DNA from: Grimontia kaedaensis
Lineage (GTDB): Bacteria > Pseudomonadota > Gammaproteobacteria > Enterobacterales > Vibrionaceae
Direction of reading: 5' to 3'
DNA length: 64,000 bases
NCBI RefSeq assembly: GCF_023746615.1
Contig: NZ_CP082276.1
Span: forward strand, 1,364,001-1,428,000
Part shown: piece by piece, positions 10,876 through 20,083 of the stretch
Layout: each line of letters opens with the position of its first letter
Position numbering within the stretch: position 1 is the first letter of the stretch
Position numbers and translations under genes: made by a program
The notes under the pieces: model-generated
Told to the model about the DNA's origin: nothing
The model's input: the letters and a program-made list of their open reading frames with translations, nothing else
The model's database searches: none

Positions 10876-11832
10876 TCAATTAGCCGTTGATATCAACCAT
10901 TCCTTAAATGGCCTGAATTTGCTGTCTCCCTCTTCATTGTTTTTCCATACGAGGAAGTAACAAAAACGAGAGCGAAACTGATACAACTCACGATTAAAAG
11001 GGCAAATCAATTCACCTGACTTCAGTTCATTTTCTATCAATCGACTTCTGCCCAGCGCCAAACCATTACCTCGTCTAGCCAGTTCAATCACACTCGCAAA
11101 GTCGTTAATTTTAAGCCCTTGGAGCTTCTTCGGCATGGATGCCCCAACACGATCAGACCATTCCTGCCAAGAAGGATAGCCACTGCTAGCCGGAACCGAA
11201 TAATCATGTAAAAGAGGTATACCCTCAAATTCATCAGGTGGAGATTGCTCCAGTCCATATTTTTTGGCAAATTCCGGCGTACACACTGGGAAGATATCTT
11301 CGAACATTAAGAGCTGGGCACATAATCCCTCCCACTGTCCCAACCCGTATCGAACACCGATATCGATTCCTCTCTCTGAGTAGTCAACAAGCGCAACATC
11401 GGTTTCTACCTCAATATCGCATTCTTCATTATCCAGTTGGAAGGCATTAATCCTTGTAAGAAGCCATTTTGAGGCGATAGAAGGGCTAGCAGAAACCGTA
11501 ATAGTATTTTCTTCAGGCTCATCAAAAAGGTGATTCAAACCGCGTGTTATTAAGTCAAATCCACGGTGAATGTCTGGAAACGCGCGCAACGCTTCTTCGG
11601 TCAGTGTTAACCTAGTCGAACCGGACGTCGCACGATTAAAAAGCCGTATATCGAGCCAGTCTTCTAATTGTCTGACTTGCTGTCCCACCGCAGCGGGTGT
11701 GACATTTAATTCCTGTGCTGCACCAGCGAAGCTGTGGTGCCTTGCTGCAGCTTCAAACGCTCTTATGCCATTAAGATAGGCTATTCGATTCACCTTACCT
11801 TTGTAGAACCTCTTTCTCGATGCATCCATCAT
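10876..11832 (-). CDS. LysR-family transcriptional regulator (GcvA-like)
   Basis: A 318-residue regulator. The winged helix-turn-helix occupies about residues 17-80 (YLNGIRAFEAAARHHSFAGA; VTPAAVGQQVRQLEDWL), and a LysR substrate-binding domain covers about 105-310. The GcvA/AmpR-type features RLFNRATSG and PDIHRGFDLI place it in the GcvA-like subgroup. The second ATG, three bases in, has slightly better spacing from GAGG. It converges on the cupin-GST-MBL operon rather than being divergent from it, so control of that operon is only a possibility. Its own upstream region opens into the AT-rich leader of the RTX gene, which it might also regulate. Confidence 0.9.
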   Translation of the reverse strand: MMDASRKRFYKGKVNRIAYLNGIRAFEAAARHHSFAGAAQELNVTPAAVGQQVRQLEDWLDIRLFNRATSGSTRLTLTEEALRAFPDIHRGFDLITRGLNHLFDEPEENTITVSASPSIASKWLLTRINAFQLDNEECDIEVETDVALVDYSERGIDIGVRYGLGQWEGLCAQLLMFEDIFPVCTPEFAKKYGLEQSPPDEFEGIPLLHDYSVPASSGYPSWQEWSDRVGASMPKKLQGLKINDFASVIELARRGNGLALGRSRLIENELKSGELICPFNRELYQFRSRFCYFLVWKNNEEGDSKFRPFKEWLISTAN

Positions 11833-12694
11833 CCAACCTCAATTGTTCCCACATTATTCCGTACATCCAACACTTGCCAGAGAGCCTTCATCAATCCACA
11901 CATGAACGTATGTCGAGTTAGGCATTATAATATTCTGATTATTTGAATATGTTATTCATATTGATTAATAATATATAGCTCGACCATCAAGAACCTTACA
12001 CCCTTTAAATCAAATAAGAGATAATTATCGTAATTGAAACAGTACTAGCACCAAGTTTTCATACAAATATAATCATTCAAAATGTGTAACATTTCATATC
12101 CTCAACCAATCTTGACGGATCGAGTAGTTTTCAAGTATTGGCCAGAGAGATTTAAATCTCATACTGAAATGAATTACAAAGCGTTATGGACGCTTGATAG
12201 GCTATTAAACTATCGAATTACATATATTCGATAAATTTGACTAAACAGTACACCATAGTCTGTGGGCTAAACTATATAACCATTTAGTCAAAACACAATC
12301 ACGGATTTTTCATGCTTAATTAGTAAAAACAGATATAATAGCTTTTTCAGTTTTCACTAAAATATTTTTTACGAATATCTCTTAGACCTTTATTGATAGA
12401 AAAATAACGTAATTATCCAATTATTATCAATGGTTTAATTATTTACAAAATAAAGTAGACATTTATTGCATTATAATCTAAGCAAAAATATGCATCTCCA
12501 CACTCCACATAAACTAGTACTTTTCTAGTCCTAATTTAAATTTCAATTAATCACCACCAAAAGAATGTCTCATATACGAGACAATAATCCCTTCACTAGT
12601 CATCAAATGTTGTATATCAATTACCAATTAAACATCAATGACGATGAAATTTGCAAACCAAAAACTATACACATGGATCGATTTGGAGATCGAA
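11833..12694. other. AT-rich intergenic leader upstream of the RTX gene
   Basis: About 860 bases with no credible gene, strikingly AT-rich compared with both flanks. It contains a perfect ten-base inverted repeat (TTTGACTAAA at 12236-12245 and TTTAGTCAAA at 12283-12292) and a shorter GATAG/CTATC pair near 12196-12214. Such long AT-rich leaders are typical of H-NS-silenced surface-protein genes (inference). An in-frame ATG at 12638 lacks a ribosome site. Confidence 0.6.
12236..12292. repeat. Ten-base inverted repeat in the RTX leader
   Basis: TTTGACTAAA and its exact complement TTTAGTCAAA are separated by 37 bases, about 400 bases upstream of the RTX start. It could be a pair of operator half-sites or an RNA hairpin. 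No known factor is recognised. Confidence 0.4.
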
Positions 12695-15600
12695 ATGACC
12701 AAGATCATCAAAGGAACTGAAGGTAACGACACAATAATTGGAACAGACGAAGATGAAATCATTTATGGATACGGTGGAAATGATTTCATTCAAGGCTGGG
12801 ACGGCACTGACTTTATCTACGGCGGCGATGGCGACGACATAGTTATTGGTGGTGATGGCACAGACGAAGTGCATGGAGATGCAGGTGATGACTGGGTTCG
12901 CGGTGGTCTGTTAGATGACTACCTCTATGGCGGTTCTGGAGATGACAGGGTCGAAGGCTTCCATGGAGATGACAACCTCTATGGTGGAACAGGAAACGAC
13001 AGACTTTTCGGCGGTGAGGGTAATGACAACCTTTATGGCGATGAAGGCGACGACCAGATACGCGCTGGTCAGGGCGCGGACATCGCGCATGGTGGCGATG
13101 GAAACGACGTCATTTTTGGGGACGAAGGCAACGACATCTTAAATGGTGACGGAGGCAATGATGTTCTGTGGGGAGAGGAAGGCAATGATATCCAAAACGG
13201 TGGTCTTGGCAATGACTCCCTGTTTGGGGGCATAGGCAATGACACACTCAATGGGGAATCAGGTAATGATGTTCTTCATGGTCAGGATGGCAACGACATC
13301 TTAAAAGGCGAAGATGGTGACGATACACTTCACGGCGGCAACGGTAACGACAGCATTTATGGTGGAGTAGGTAGCGATTACCTTCATGGAGATTCTGGCG
13401 CAGACCACTTAGAAGGTGGCGAAGGAGATGACCATTTAGATGGCGGTAGCGAAAATGACGTACTCCATGGTCAAGATGGTAACGACACACTCACTGGTGG
13501 GACAGGTAACGATATTCTGACTGGTGGAGCGGGTAACGATGAACTCCGTGGTGGCGATGATAACGACAGACTCTATGGCCAAGACGGAAATGACAAAATA
13601 TTTGGCGATGGTGGTAACGACTATATAGAGGCAGGCGCAGGCAACGATACCGTTGACGGCGGTGACAGTAATGACGAGATTTACGGCGAAAGTGGCGATG
13701 ACAAGATCCATGCAGGCGCAGGAACTGACTATGCCCACGGCGGCAATGGCAACGATAAAGTTGATGGCGGCGATGGTGACGATGTTGTTGATGGCGGCGC
13801 AGGCAACGACCATGTATTAGGCGGCAATGGTGACGACCGTGTTTATGCCGGCACAGGTTGGGATCATCTATGGGGCGGCGAAGGTAACGATAAGCTCTAC
13901 GCTGGTGATGACAGCATAGGCGACGCCCTGTTTGGTGAGAATGGTGACGACGAGCTCTATGGTAATAAAGGAAACGACTACATCGTTTCGGGCGCCGGAA
14001 ATGACAAAGCCTATGGCGGCGCGGGTGATGACGTTCTTTATGGCCAGGATGGTGACGACCTTATCGAAGCAGGAGAAGGCAACGACTACGTCGAAGCGGG
14101 CAACGGTAACGACGTTGTCAAGGGCGATACAGGCAATGACACCATTTATGGCCAGGGTGGCATCGATAATATCGATGCAGGTGCAGGGAATGACTATGCC
14201 AACGGTGGCAATGACAAAGATAGGGTTGATGGCGGCGATGGTGACGATGTTGTTGATGGTGGCGCAGGCAACGACCATGTATTAGGCGGCAATGGTGACG
14301 ACCGAGTTTATGCCGGTACAGGTTGGGATCACTTATGGGGCGGAGAAGGTAACGACAAACTCTACGCTGGTGATGACAGCATAGGCGACGCCCTGTTTGG
14401 CGAGAATGGCGACGACGAGCTCTATGGTAATAAAGGAAACGACTACATCGTTTCCGGCGCCGGAAATGACAAAGCCTATGGCGGCGCGGGTGATGACGTT
14501 CTTTATGGCCAAGATGGTGACGACCTTATCGAAGCAGGAGAAGGCAACGACTACGTCGAAGCGGGCAACGGTAACGACGTTGTCAAGGGCGATACAGGCA
14601 ATGACACCATTCATGGCCAGGGTGGCATCGATAACATCGATGCAGGTGCAGGGAATGACTATGCCAACGGTGGCAATGACAAAGATAGGATTGATGGCGG
14701 CGATGGTGACGATGTTGTTGATGGTGGCGCAGGCAACGACCATGTATTAGGCGGCAATGGTGACGACCGAGTTTATGCCGGTACAGGTTGGGATCACTTA
14801 TGGGGCGGAGAAGGTAACGACAAACTCTACGCTGGTGATGACAGCATAGGCGACGCCCTGTTTGGCGAGAATGGCGACGACGAACTCTATGGCAATAAAG
14901 GAAACGACTACATCGTTTCGGGCGCCGGAAATGACAAAGCCTATGGCGGCGCGGGTGATGACGTCCTTTATGGCCAGGATGGTGACGACCTTATTGAAGC
15001 AGGAGATGGCAACGACTACGTCGAAGCGGGCAACGGTAACGACGTTGTCAAGGGCGATGCAGGCAACGACACTATTTATGGCCAGGATGGCAATGACACT
15101 ATCTATGCCGGTGCAGGCAATGATGGTGTAGACGGTGGTAACCACAATGACGTGATCTATGGCCAGGACGGTGATGATGGTCTGTCCGGTGGTTCGGGCG
15201 ACGACTACGTCAACGGCGGAAACCACAACGACCGCGTCTACGGCAATGACGGAAACGACCATCTTGTCGGCGAAAACGGTCATGACCTGCTGGTTGGCGG
15301 CCACGGCAACGACAAGCTCGAAGGCGGCAACGATAACGATAAGCTCTACGGCGAATGGGGGGATGACGCCCTGTACGGCGGTGCCGGTAACGATGAGCTT
15401 TATGGCCAGGATGGCCACGACTATATCTTGGGTCAGGACGGTGACGATCTTATCAAGGGTGGCACCGGTAACGATACCATTGGTGGTGACAACGGGAATG
15501 ACACCATTTATGGCGAAGACGGCCACGACCGCATCTGGGGTGGCACCGGCAATGACACCATAGATGGCGGTAACCATAACGACACCATTTACGGCGAAGA

Positions 15601-18600
15601 TGGCAATGACAAAATCTATGCCGGCGCAGGCAATGACGGTGTTGACGGTGGTAACCACAATGACGTGATCTATGGCCAGGACGGTGATGATGGTCTGTCC
15701 GGTGGTTCGGGCGACGACTACGTCAACGGCGGAAACCACAACGACCGCGTCTACGGCAATGACGGAAACGACCATCTTGTCGGCGAAAACGGTCATGACC
15801 TGCTGGTTGGCGGCCACGGCAACGACAAGCTCGAAGGCGGCAACGATAACGATAAGCTCTACGGCGAATGGGGAGATGACGCCCTGTACGGCGGTGCCGG
15901 TAACGATGAGCTTTATGGCCAGGATGGCCACGACTATATCCTGGGTCAGGACGGTGACGATCTCATCAAGGGTGGCACCGGTAACGATACCATTGGTGGT
16001 GACAACGGGAATGACACCATTTATGGCGAAGACGGCCACGACCGCATCTGGGGTGGCACCGGCAATGACACCATAGATGGCGGTAACCATAACGACACCA
16101 TTTACGGCGAAGATGGCAATGACACAATCTATGCCGGCGCAGGCAATGACGGTGTTGACGGTGGTAACCACAATGACGTGATCTATGGCCAGGACGGTGA
16201 TGATGGTCTGTCCGGTGGTTCGGGCGACGACTACGTCAACGGCGGAAACCACAATGACCGCGTCTACGGCAATGACGGAAACGACCATCTTGTCGGCGAA
16301 AACGGTCATGACCTGCTGGTTGGCGGCCATGGCAACGACAAGCTCGAAGGCGGCAACGATAACGATAAGCTCTACGGCGAATGGGGGGATGACGCCCTGT
16401 ACGGCGGTGCCGGTAACGATGAGCTTTATGGCCAGGATGGCCACGACTATATCCTGGGTCAGGACGGTGACGATCTCATCAAGGGTGGCACCGGTAACGA
16501 TACCATTGGTGGTGACAACGGGAATGACACCATTTATGGCGAAGACGGCCACGACCGCATCTGGGGTGGCACCGGCAATGACACCATAGATGGCGGTAAC
16601 CATAACGACACCATTTACGGCGAAGATGGCAATGACACTATCTATGCCGGCACAGGCAATGACGGTGTTGACGGTGGTAACCACAATGACGTGATCTATG
16701 GCCAGGACGGTGATGATGGTCTGTCCGGTGGATGGGGCGACGACTACGTCAACGGCGGAAACCACAACGACCGCGTCTACGGCAATGACGGAAACGACCA
16801 TCTTGTCGGCGAAAACGGTCATGACCTGCTGGTTGGCGGCCATGGCAACGACAAGCTCGAAGGCGGCAACGATAACGATAAGCTCTACGGCGAATGGGGG
16901 GATGATGCCCTGTACGGTGGTGCCGGTAACGATGAGCTTTATGGCCAGGATGGCCACGACTATATCCTGGGTCAGGACGGTGACGATCTCATCAAGGGTG
17001 GCACCGGTAACGATACCATTGGTGGTGACAACGGGAATGACACCATTTATGGCGAAGACGGCCACGACCGCATCTGGGGTGGCACCGGCAATGACACCAT
17101 AGATGGCGGTAACCATAACGACACCATTTACGGCGAAGATGGCAATGACACAATCTATGCCGGCGCAGGCAATGACGGTGTTGACGGTGGTAACCACAAT
17201 GACGTGATCTATGGCCAGGACGGTGATGATGGTCTGTCCGGTGGATGGGGCGACGACTACGTCAACGGCGGAAACCACAATGACCACGTCTACGGCAATG
17301 ACGGAAACGACCATCTTGTCGGCGAAAACGGTCATGACCTGCTGGTTGGCGGCCACGGCAATGACACCCTCGACGGCGGTAATGACAACGATAAGCTCTA
17401 CGGCGAATGGGGGGATGACCGCTTAATCGGAGGTGAAGGTGACGATATTCTCCATGGTCAGGACGGTAATGACCGCCTCGAAGGCGATAACGGCAACGAT
17501 GCGCTATACGGGGGTAATCATAACGATGTCCTGATTGGTGGCCACGGTAACGACTACCTCGAAGGTGGAAATGATTGGGACCACCTCTATGGAGAATGGG
17601 GTAATGACCGCCTAGTTGGTGGAGAAGGCGACGATGTTCTCCACGGCCAAGACGGTAACGACCGCCTTGAAGGCGATAACGGCAACGATGCGCTTTACGG
17701 GGGCAATCATAACGATGTCCTGATTGGCGGCCATGGAAATGACCACCTCGATGGTGGGAACGAAGACGACAAACTCTATGGCCAGTGGGGTAATGACCGT
17801 CTAGAAGGTGGTAACGGTAATGACGGCCTTTGGGGTGAAGACGGCAATGATGTTCTGGTCGGCGGCCATGGTAACGACCACCTCAATGGCGGTAACGGCA
17901 ACGATGAACTGCATGGCCAATGGGGACATGATGACATACACGGCCTCGCCGGTAACGACAGACTCTATGGTGGCACAGGCAACGATACCCTTCGCGGAGG
18001 AGATGGTGCTGATTACATTGAAGGTGGTGAAGATAACGACACACTTACCGGTGGAAACGGCGGTGATACCATCTTTGGCCAGGGGGGAGATGACCACATT
18101 GAGGGTGGTTTCGGAAACGATACCCTATCAGGTGGCATCGGTAACGATGTTATTTATGGCCAAGGAAATGAAGATAATATCTACGGTGGTGATGGTAACG
18201 ATGTCCTTAGCGGCGGTAACGAGAAAGATATTCTTGATGGTGGCAGAGGCAGCGACTGGCTATATGGTGGAAACGATAACGACAAAATTTGGGGTGGCGA
18301 CGGAGGAGACCACCTTTGGGGCGAATCGGGTATTGATTATCTATATGGCGGCTTTGGCAATGATTTCATTGATGGCGGTGATGGTGATGACCATCTGCAT
18401 GGTGAAGGAAATGAAGATACTATCTATGGCGGTGCAGGCCGCGACACAATATGGGGGGGCAATGAAAAAGACGAACTTCATGGTGGTGACGGAATAGATA
18501 AGATCTTTGGAGGGAAAGATAATGACCTGATCCATGGTAACGAGGGTGATGACGAGCTCTGGGGAGAAGATGGTTCAGACCTCATTATAGGCGATGGTGG

Positions 18601-19048
18601 TTTCGACAGAATATGGGGCGGAGATAACGACGACTCACTCTATGGAGAAGGCAGCGGAGACACTATTTGGGGTGGTAATGGAAACGACTATGTTAATGGC
18701 GGTAATGATATCGATGCTTTATATGGCGAAAAAGGCAACGATACGGTCGTCGGTGGCACGGGGAACGATTTCATCTCTGGTGGCAGTGGATACGATATTT
18801 TGTGGGGTGGAAAGCATGCGGATCTCTTCTATTTCGACTACTGGTCAGAGCATGACGTCATCAAAGACTTCAACATCATGCAAGGTGACAAGATTCAGAT
18901 CAATGACACCTTGGCGATCAATTTCAACCAGATTTCTTACTGGCAAAACGGGTCAAATGTTGAGCTTCATGTAAACAGCAATGTCCGAATTACATTAGAC
19001 AACATGTCAACGTCGGACATAAATAGCGACATTTTCTATTTCAGCTAA
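12695..19048 (+). CDS. Giant RTX beta-roll calcium-binding protein
   Basis: About 2117 residues from the preferred ATG, which has GGAG six bases upstream; the earlier ATG at 12638 has none. Nearly the whole protein is RTX nonapeptide repeats (GGxGxDxxx-type), starting at about residue 5 and continuing to about residue 2030. I see no enzymatic, adhesin or Ig domain. The last 85 or so residues drop the repeat pattern (KHADLFYFDYWSEHDVIKDF onward) and end in DIFYFS, like a type I secretion C-terminal signal. Each repeat pair is expected to bind Ca2+ and fold on secretion. Two higher-order tandem arrays, 465 and 513 bases per unit, lie inside. No type I secretion ABC/HlyD genes lie in the window. 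Function is unknown: a matrix, S-layer-like or adhesive role is possible. Confidence 0.9.
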   Translation: MTKIIKGTEGNDTIIGTDEDEIIYGYGGNDFIQGWDGTDFIYGGDGDDIVIGGDGTDEVHGDAGDDWVRGGLLDDYLYGGSGDDRVEGFHGDDNLYGGTGNDRLFGGEGNDNLYGDEGDDQIRAGQGADIAHGGDGNDVIFGDEGNDILNGDGGNDVLWGEEGNDIQNGGLGNDSLFGGIGNDTLNGESGNDVLHGQDGNDILKGEDGDDTLHGGNGNDSIYGGVGSDYLHGDSGADHLEGGEGDDHLDGGSENDVLHGQDGNDTLTGGTGNDILTGGAGNDELRGGDDNDRLYGQDGNDKIFGDGGNDYIEAGAGNDTVDGGDSNDEIYGESGDDKIHAGAGTDYAHGGNGNDKVDGGDGDDVVDGGAGNDHVLGGNGDDRVYAGTGWDHLWGGEGNDKLYAGDDSIGDALFGENGDDELYGNKGNDYIVSGAGNDKAYGGAGDDVLYGQDGDDLIEAGEGNDYVEAGNGNDVVKGDTGNDTIYGQGGIDNIDAGAGNDYANGGNDKDRVDGGDGDDVVDGGAGNDHVLGGNGDDRVYAGTGWDHLWGGEGNDKLYAGDDSIGDALFGENGDDELYGNKGNDYIVSGAGNDKAYGGAGDDVLYGQDGDDLIEAGEGNDYVEAGNGNDVVKGDTGNDTIHGQGGIDNIDAGAGNDYANGGNDKDRIDGGDGDDVVDGGAGNDHVLGGNGDDRVYAGTGWDHLWGGEGNDKLYAGDDSIGDALFGENGDDELYGNKGNDYIVSGAGNDKAYGGAGDDVLYGQDGDDLIEAGDGNDYVEAGNGNDVVKGDAGNDTIYGQDGNDTIYAGAGNDGVDGGNHNDVIYGQDGDDGLSGGSGDDYVNGGNHNDRVYGNDGNDHLVGENGHDLLVGGHGNDKLEGGNDNDKLYGEWGDDALYGGAGNDELYGQDGHDYILGQDGDDLIKGGTGNDTIGGDNGNDTIYGEDGHDRIWGGTGNDTIDGGNHNDTIYGEDGNDKIYAGAGNDGVDGGNHNDVIYGQDGDDGLSGGSGDDYVNGGNHNDRVYGNDGNDHLVGENGHDLLVGGHGNDKLEGGNDNDKLYGEWGDDALYGGAGNDELYGQDGHDYILGQDGDDLIKGGTGNDTIGGDNGNDTIYGEDGHDRIWGGTGNDTIDGGNHNDTIYGEDGNDTIYAGAGNDGVDGGNHNDVIYGQDGDDGLSGGSGDDYVNGGNHNDRVYGNDGNDHLVGENGHDLLVGGHGNDKLEGGNDNDKLYGEWGDDALYGGAGNDELYGQDGHDYILGQDGDDLIKGGTGNDTIGGDNGNDTIYGEDGHDRIWGGTGNDTIDGGNHNDTIYGEDGNDTIYAGTGNDGVDGGNHNDVIYGQDGDDGLSGGWGDDYVNGGNHNDRVYGNDGNDHLVGENGHDLLVGGHGNDKLEGGNDNDKLYGEWGDDALYGGAGNDELYGQDGHDYILGQDGDDLIKGGTGNDTIGGDNGNDTIYGEDGHDRIWGGTGNDTIDGGNHNDTIYGEDGNDTIYAGAGNDGVDGGNHNDVIYGQDGDDGLSGGWGDDYVNGGNHNDHVYGNDGNDHLVGENGHDLLVGGHGNDTLDGGNDNDKLYGEWGDDRLIGGEGDDILHGQDGNDRLEGDNGNDALYGGNHNDVLIGGHGNDYLEGGNDWDHLYGEWGNDRLVGGEGDDVLHGQDGNDRLEGDNGNDALYGGNHNDVLIGGHGNDHLDGGNEDDKLYGQWGNDRLEGGNGNDGLWGEDGNDVLVGGHGNDHLNGGNGNDELHGQWGHDDIHGLAGNDRLYGGTGNDTLRGGDGADYIEGGEDNDTLTGGNGGDTIFGQGGDDHIEGGFGNDTLSGGIGNDVIYGQGNEDNIYGGDGNDVLSGGNEKDILDGGRGSDWLYGGNDNDKIWGGDGGDHLWGESGIDYLYGGFGNDFIDGGDGDDHLHGEGNEDTIYGGAGRDTIWGGNEKDELHGGDGIDKIFGGKDNDLIHGNEGDDELWGEDGSDLIIGDGGFDRIWGGDNDDSLYGEGSGDTIWGGNGNDYVNGGNDIDALYGEKGNDTVVGGTGNDFISGGSGYDILWGGKHADLFYFDYWSEHDVIKDFNIMQGDKIQINDTLAINFNQISYWQNGSNVELHVNSNVRITLDNMSTSDINSDIFYFS
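13760..15085 (+). repeat. 465-bp tandem repeats in the RTX gene (about 2.9 copies)
   Basis: Units begin at 13760, 14225 and 14690 with near-identical DNA, each encoding 155 residues. The length is not a multiple of nine residues, because each unit contains an irregular segment (around DDSIGDALFGENGDDEL) that breaks the nonapeptide register. The third unit diverges near 15085. Confidence 0.9.
15123..17370 (+). repeat. 513-bp tandem repeats in the RTX gene (about 4.4 copies)
   Basis: Units begin at 15123, 15636, 16149, 16662 and 17175. Each encodes 171 residues, exactly 19 nonapeptides. Copies differ by only scattered bases, for example SGGSGDD versus SGGWGDD. The fifth copy breaks off near 17370. 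The similarity points to recent expansion or ongoing homogenisation. Confidence 0.92.
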
Positions 19049-19099
19049 CACTGATGCCCCCTTAACGGGCTATCGATAAATATTGCACTTAAACATTTT

Positions 19100-19130
19100 G
19101 CGGCTCACTTAGTGAGCCGCACTTTTGTTT
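19100..19130 (+). terminator. Intrinsic terminator after the RTX gene
   Basis: GCGGCTCAC, loop TTA, then GTGAGCCGC, followed by ACTTTTGTTT: a nine-base perfect stem about 50 bases after the RTX stop. Confidence 0.9.
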
Positions 19131-20065
19131 CACCCAAGAAAACCTATGCCAACGCTCAACCAATCCTGCCTCGCTCTGCTATGCCAGTAAGTTAGTATCG
19201 AGAAGTATCAGGTGAGTTGAAGGAGGTTGTAATGCGCAAAGTAAAAGGAATGCCCTTGGCCGTGATTGCGGGTTACGGTGAGGGACTGGGTGAAGCCATC
19301 AAACAAACCTTTGAAAATGACGGTTACCAAGTTGTCACTATCAGTCGCTCGGGTGGAATGATCCTCGCCGACACGACAGATGCGAATGAAGTAAATCGCG
19401 CGTTCGCACAAATCAGTGTTCTTCATGGCACTCCTGCTGTTGTGATTTGTAATACAGCAATGCTTACCATTGAGCGCTTTCTCTCGACCACTTCAAAGCG
19501 GTTTGAAGAAACCTGGCGCACGTCAGTAATGAGTGTTTTCAATATTGCTCAGGCCACCATACCAATGATGATTAAACAAGGCGGCGGCACGTTTTTGGTA
19601 ACTGGGGCGACAGCAGGCATTAAGGGAAGTAAAAATTTTAGTGCGTTTTCTTCTGCTAAATTTGCTTTACGTGGACTTACTCAATCCCTTGCCAGAGAAT
19701 TCCAGCCGCAACGCATTCATGTCTCGCATATTGTTGTTGATGGCATCCTTTGGTCTTCAAAAAGTCAGGAACGTTTTCCTAGCCTGCGTCAAGAGACTGC
19801 CATAGAGCCCAACGATGCTGCCAAAGTCTACCTTAGCCTGGCTAAGCAGCCTGCCAGCGCCTGGACCCAGGAAATAGATATTCGCCCTTACAGCGAAGTC
19901 TTTTAACAAAGAGGCGTGATAATGAACCAGTGTCATCAAACCGTGATTATCGGTGACTGACAGAGTGGACTTTACAAAACCTACTTACTCGAACAGCAAC
20001 ATCAGGATTACCTATTACTGGCAGCACGGGAGCACTTTAACGAGGCACGGACTGTAGTGATTCAT
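19131..20065 (+). repeat. Direct duplication, copy 1 (SDR + amine oxidase stub)
   Basis: Aligns almost without gaps to 24359-25295 at an offset of about 5230 bases. It covers about 100 bases of leader (shared CTGCCTCGCT and CAAGAAA words), the whole SDR gene and the first 45 or so codons of the amine oxidase. Copy 1 ends inside the oxidase. Confidence 0.88.
19232..19906 (+). CDS. SDR-family protein, copy 1 (catalytic Tyr replaced)
   Basis: A 224-residue Rossmann-fold short-chain dehydrogenase/reductase homologue. An AAGGAGG ribosome site at 19220-19226 selects ATG 19232 over an upstream TTG. The nucleotide-binding loop reads AGYGEGLG (13-20). At the active site the usual YxxxK is FSSAK (F139, K143), and the Ser expected about 13 residues earlier is replaced in VTGATAG. 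Both key catalytic groups are therefore missing, so classical SDR chemistry is doubtful. It is very similar to the copy at 24461, which has the same substitutions. It is followed by a broken amine oxidase and so has lost its partner. It may bind NAD(P) in a regulatory or structural role, or use different chemistry. Confidence 0.85.
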   Translation: MRKVKGMPLAVIAGYGEGLGEAIKQTFENDGYQVVTISRSGGMILADTTDANEVNRAFAQISVLHGTPAVVICNTAMLTIERFLSTTSKRFEETWRTSVMSVFNIAQATIPMMIKQGGGTFLVTGATAGIKGSKNFSAFSSAKFALRGLTQSLAREFQPQRIHVSHIVVDGILWSSKSQERFPSLRQETAIEPNDAAKVYLSLAKQPASAWTQEIDIRPYSEVF

Positions 20066-20083
20066 TTTCACCTCCTAGTTTAA
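19922..20083 (+). pseudogene. Truncated flavin amine oxidase remnant
   Basis: Beginning 15 bases after the SDR stop, the frame reads MNQCHQTVIIGD, then a TGA, then QSGLYKTYLLEQQHQDYLLL and further oxidase-like residues. This aligns to the N terminus of the intact oxidase at 25152 (MNKYPQTVIVGGGLSGLYAAY). The dinucleotide-binding GGG is altered, an in-frame stop sits at codon 13, and homology ends after about 45 codons. It is a decayed, truncated duplicate with no chance of making an enzyme. Confidence 0.88.

Noticed and set aside
14798..17356. An 852-codon open frame on the minus strand, opposite the RTX repeats
   Set aside because: It is repetitive in exact register with the sense repeats, composed mainly of V, A, I and T, and arises because GGxGxD codons leave the antisense frame stop-free. 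There is no ribosome site or independent sequence logic.
13760..17370. CRISPR array or satellite repeat
   Set aside because: The regular repeats are coding, in frame with the RTX protein, and have no spacer-repeat alternation.
15159..17426. Series of plus-strand frames of about 134 codons spaced by 513 bases
   Set aside because: These are out-of-frame readings of the RTX super-repeat; the spacing simply reports the repeat period.
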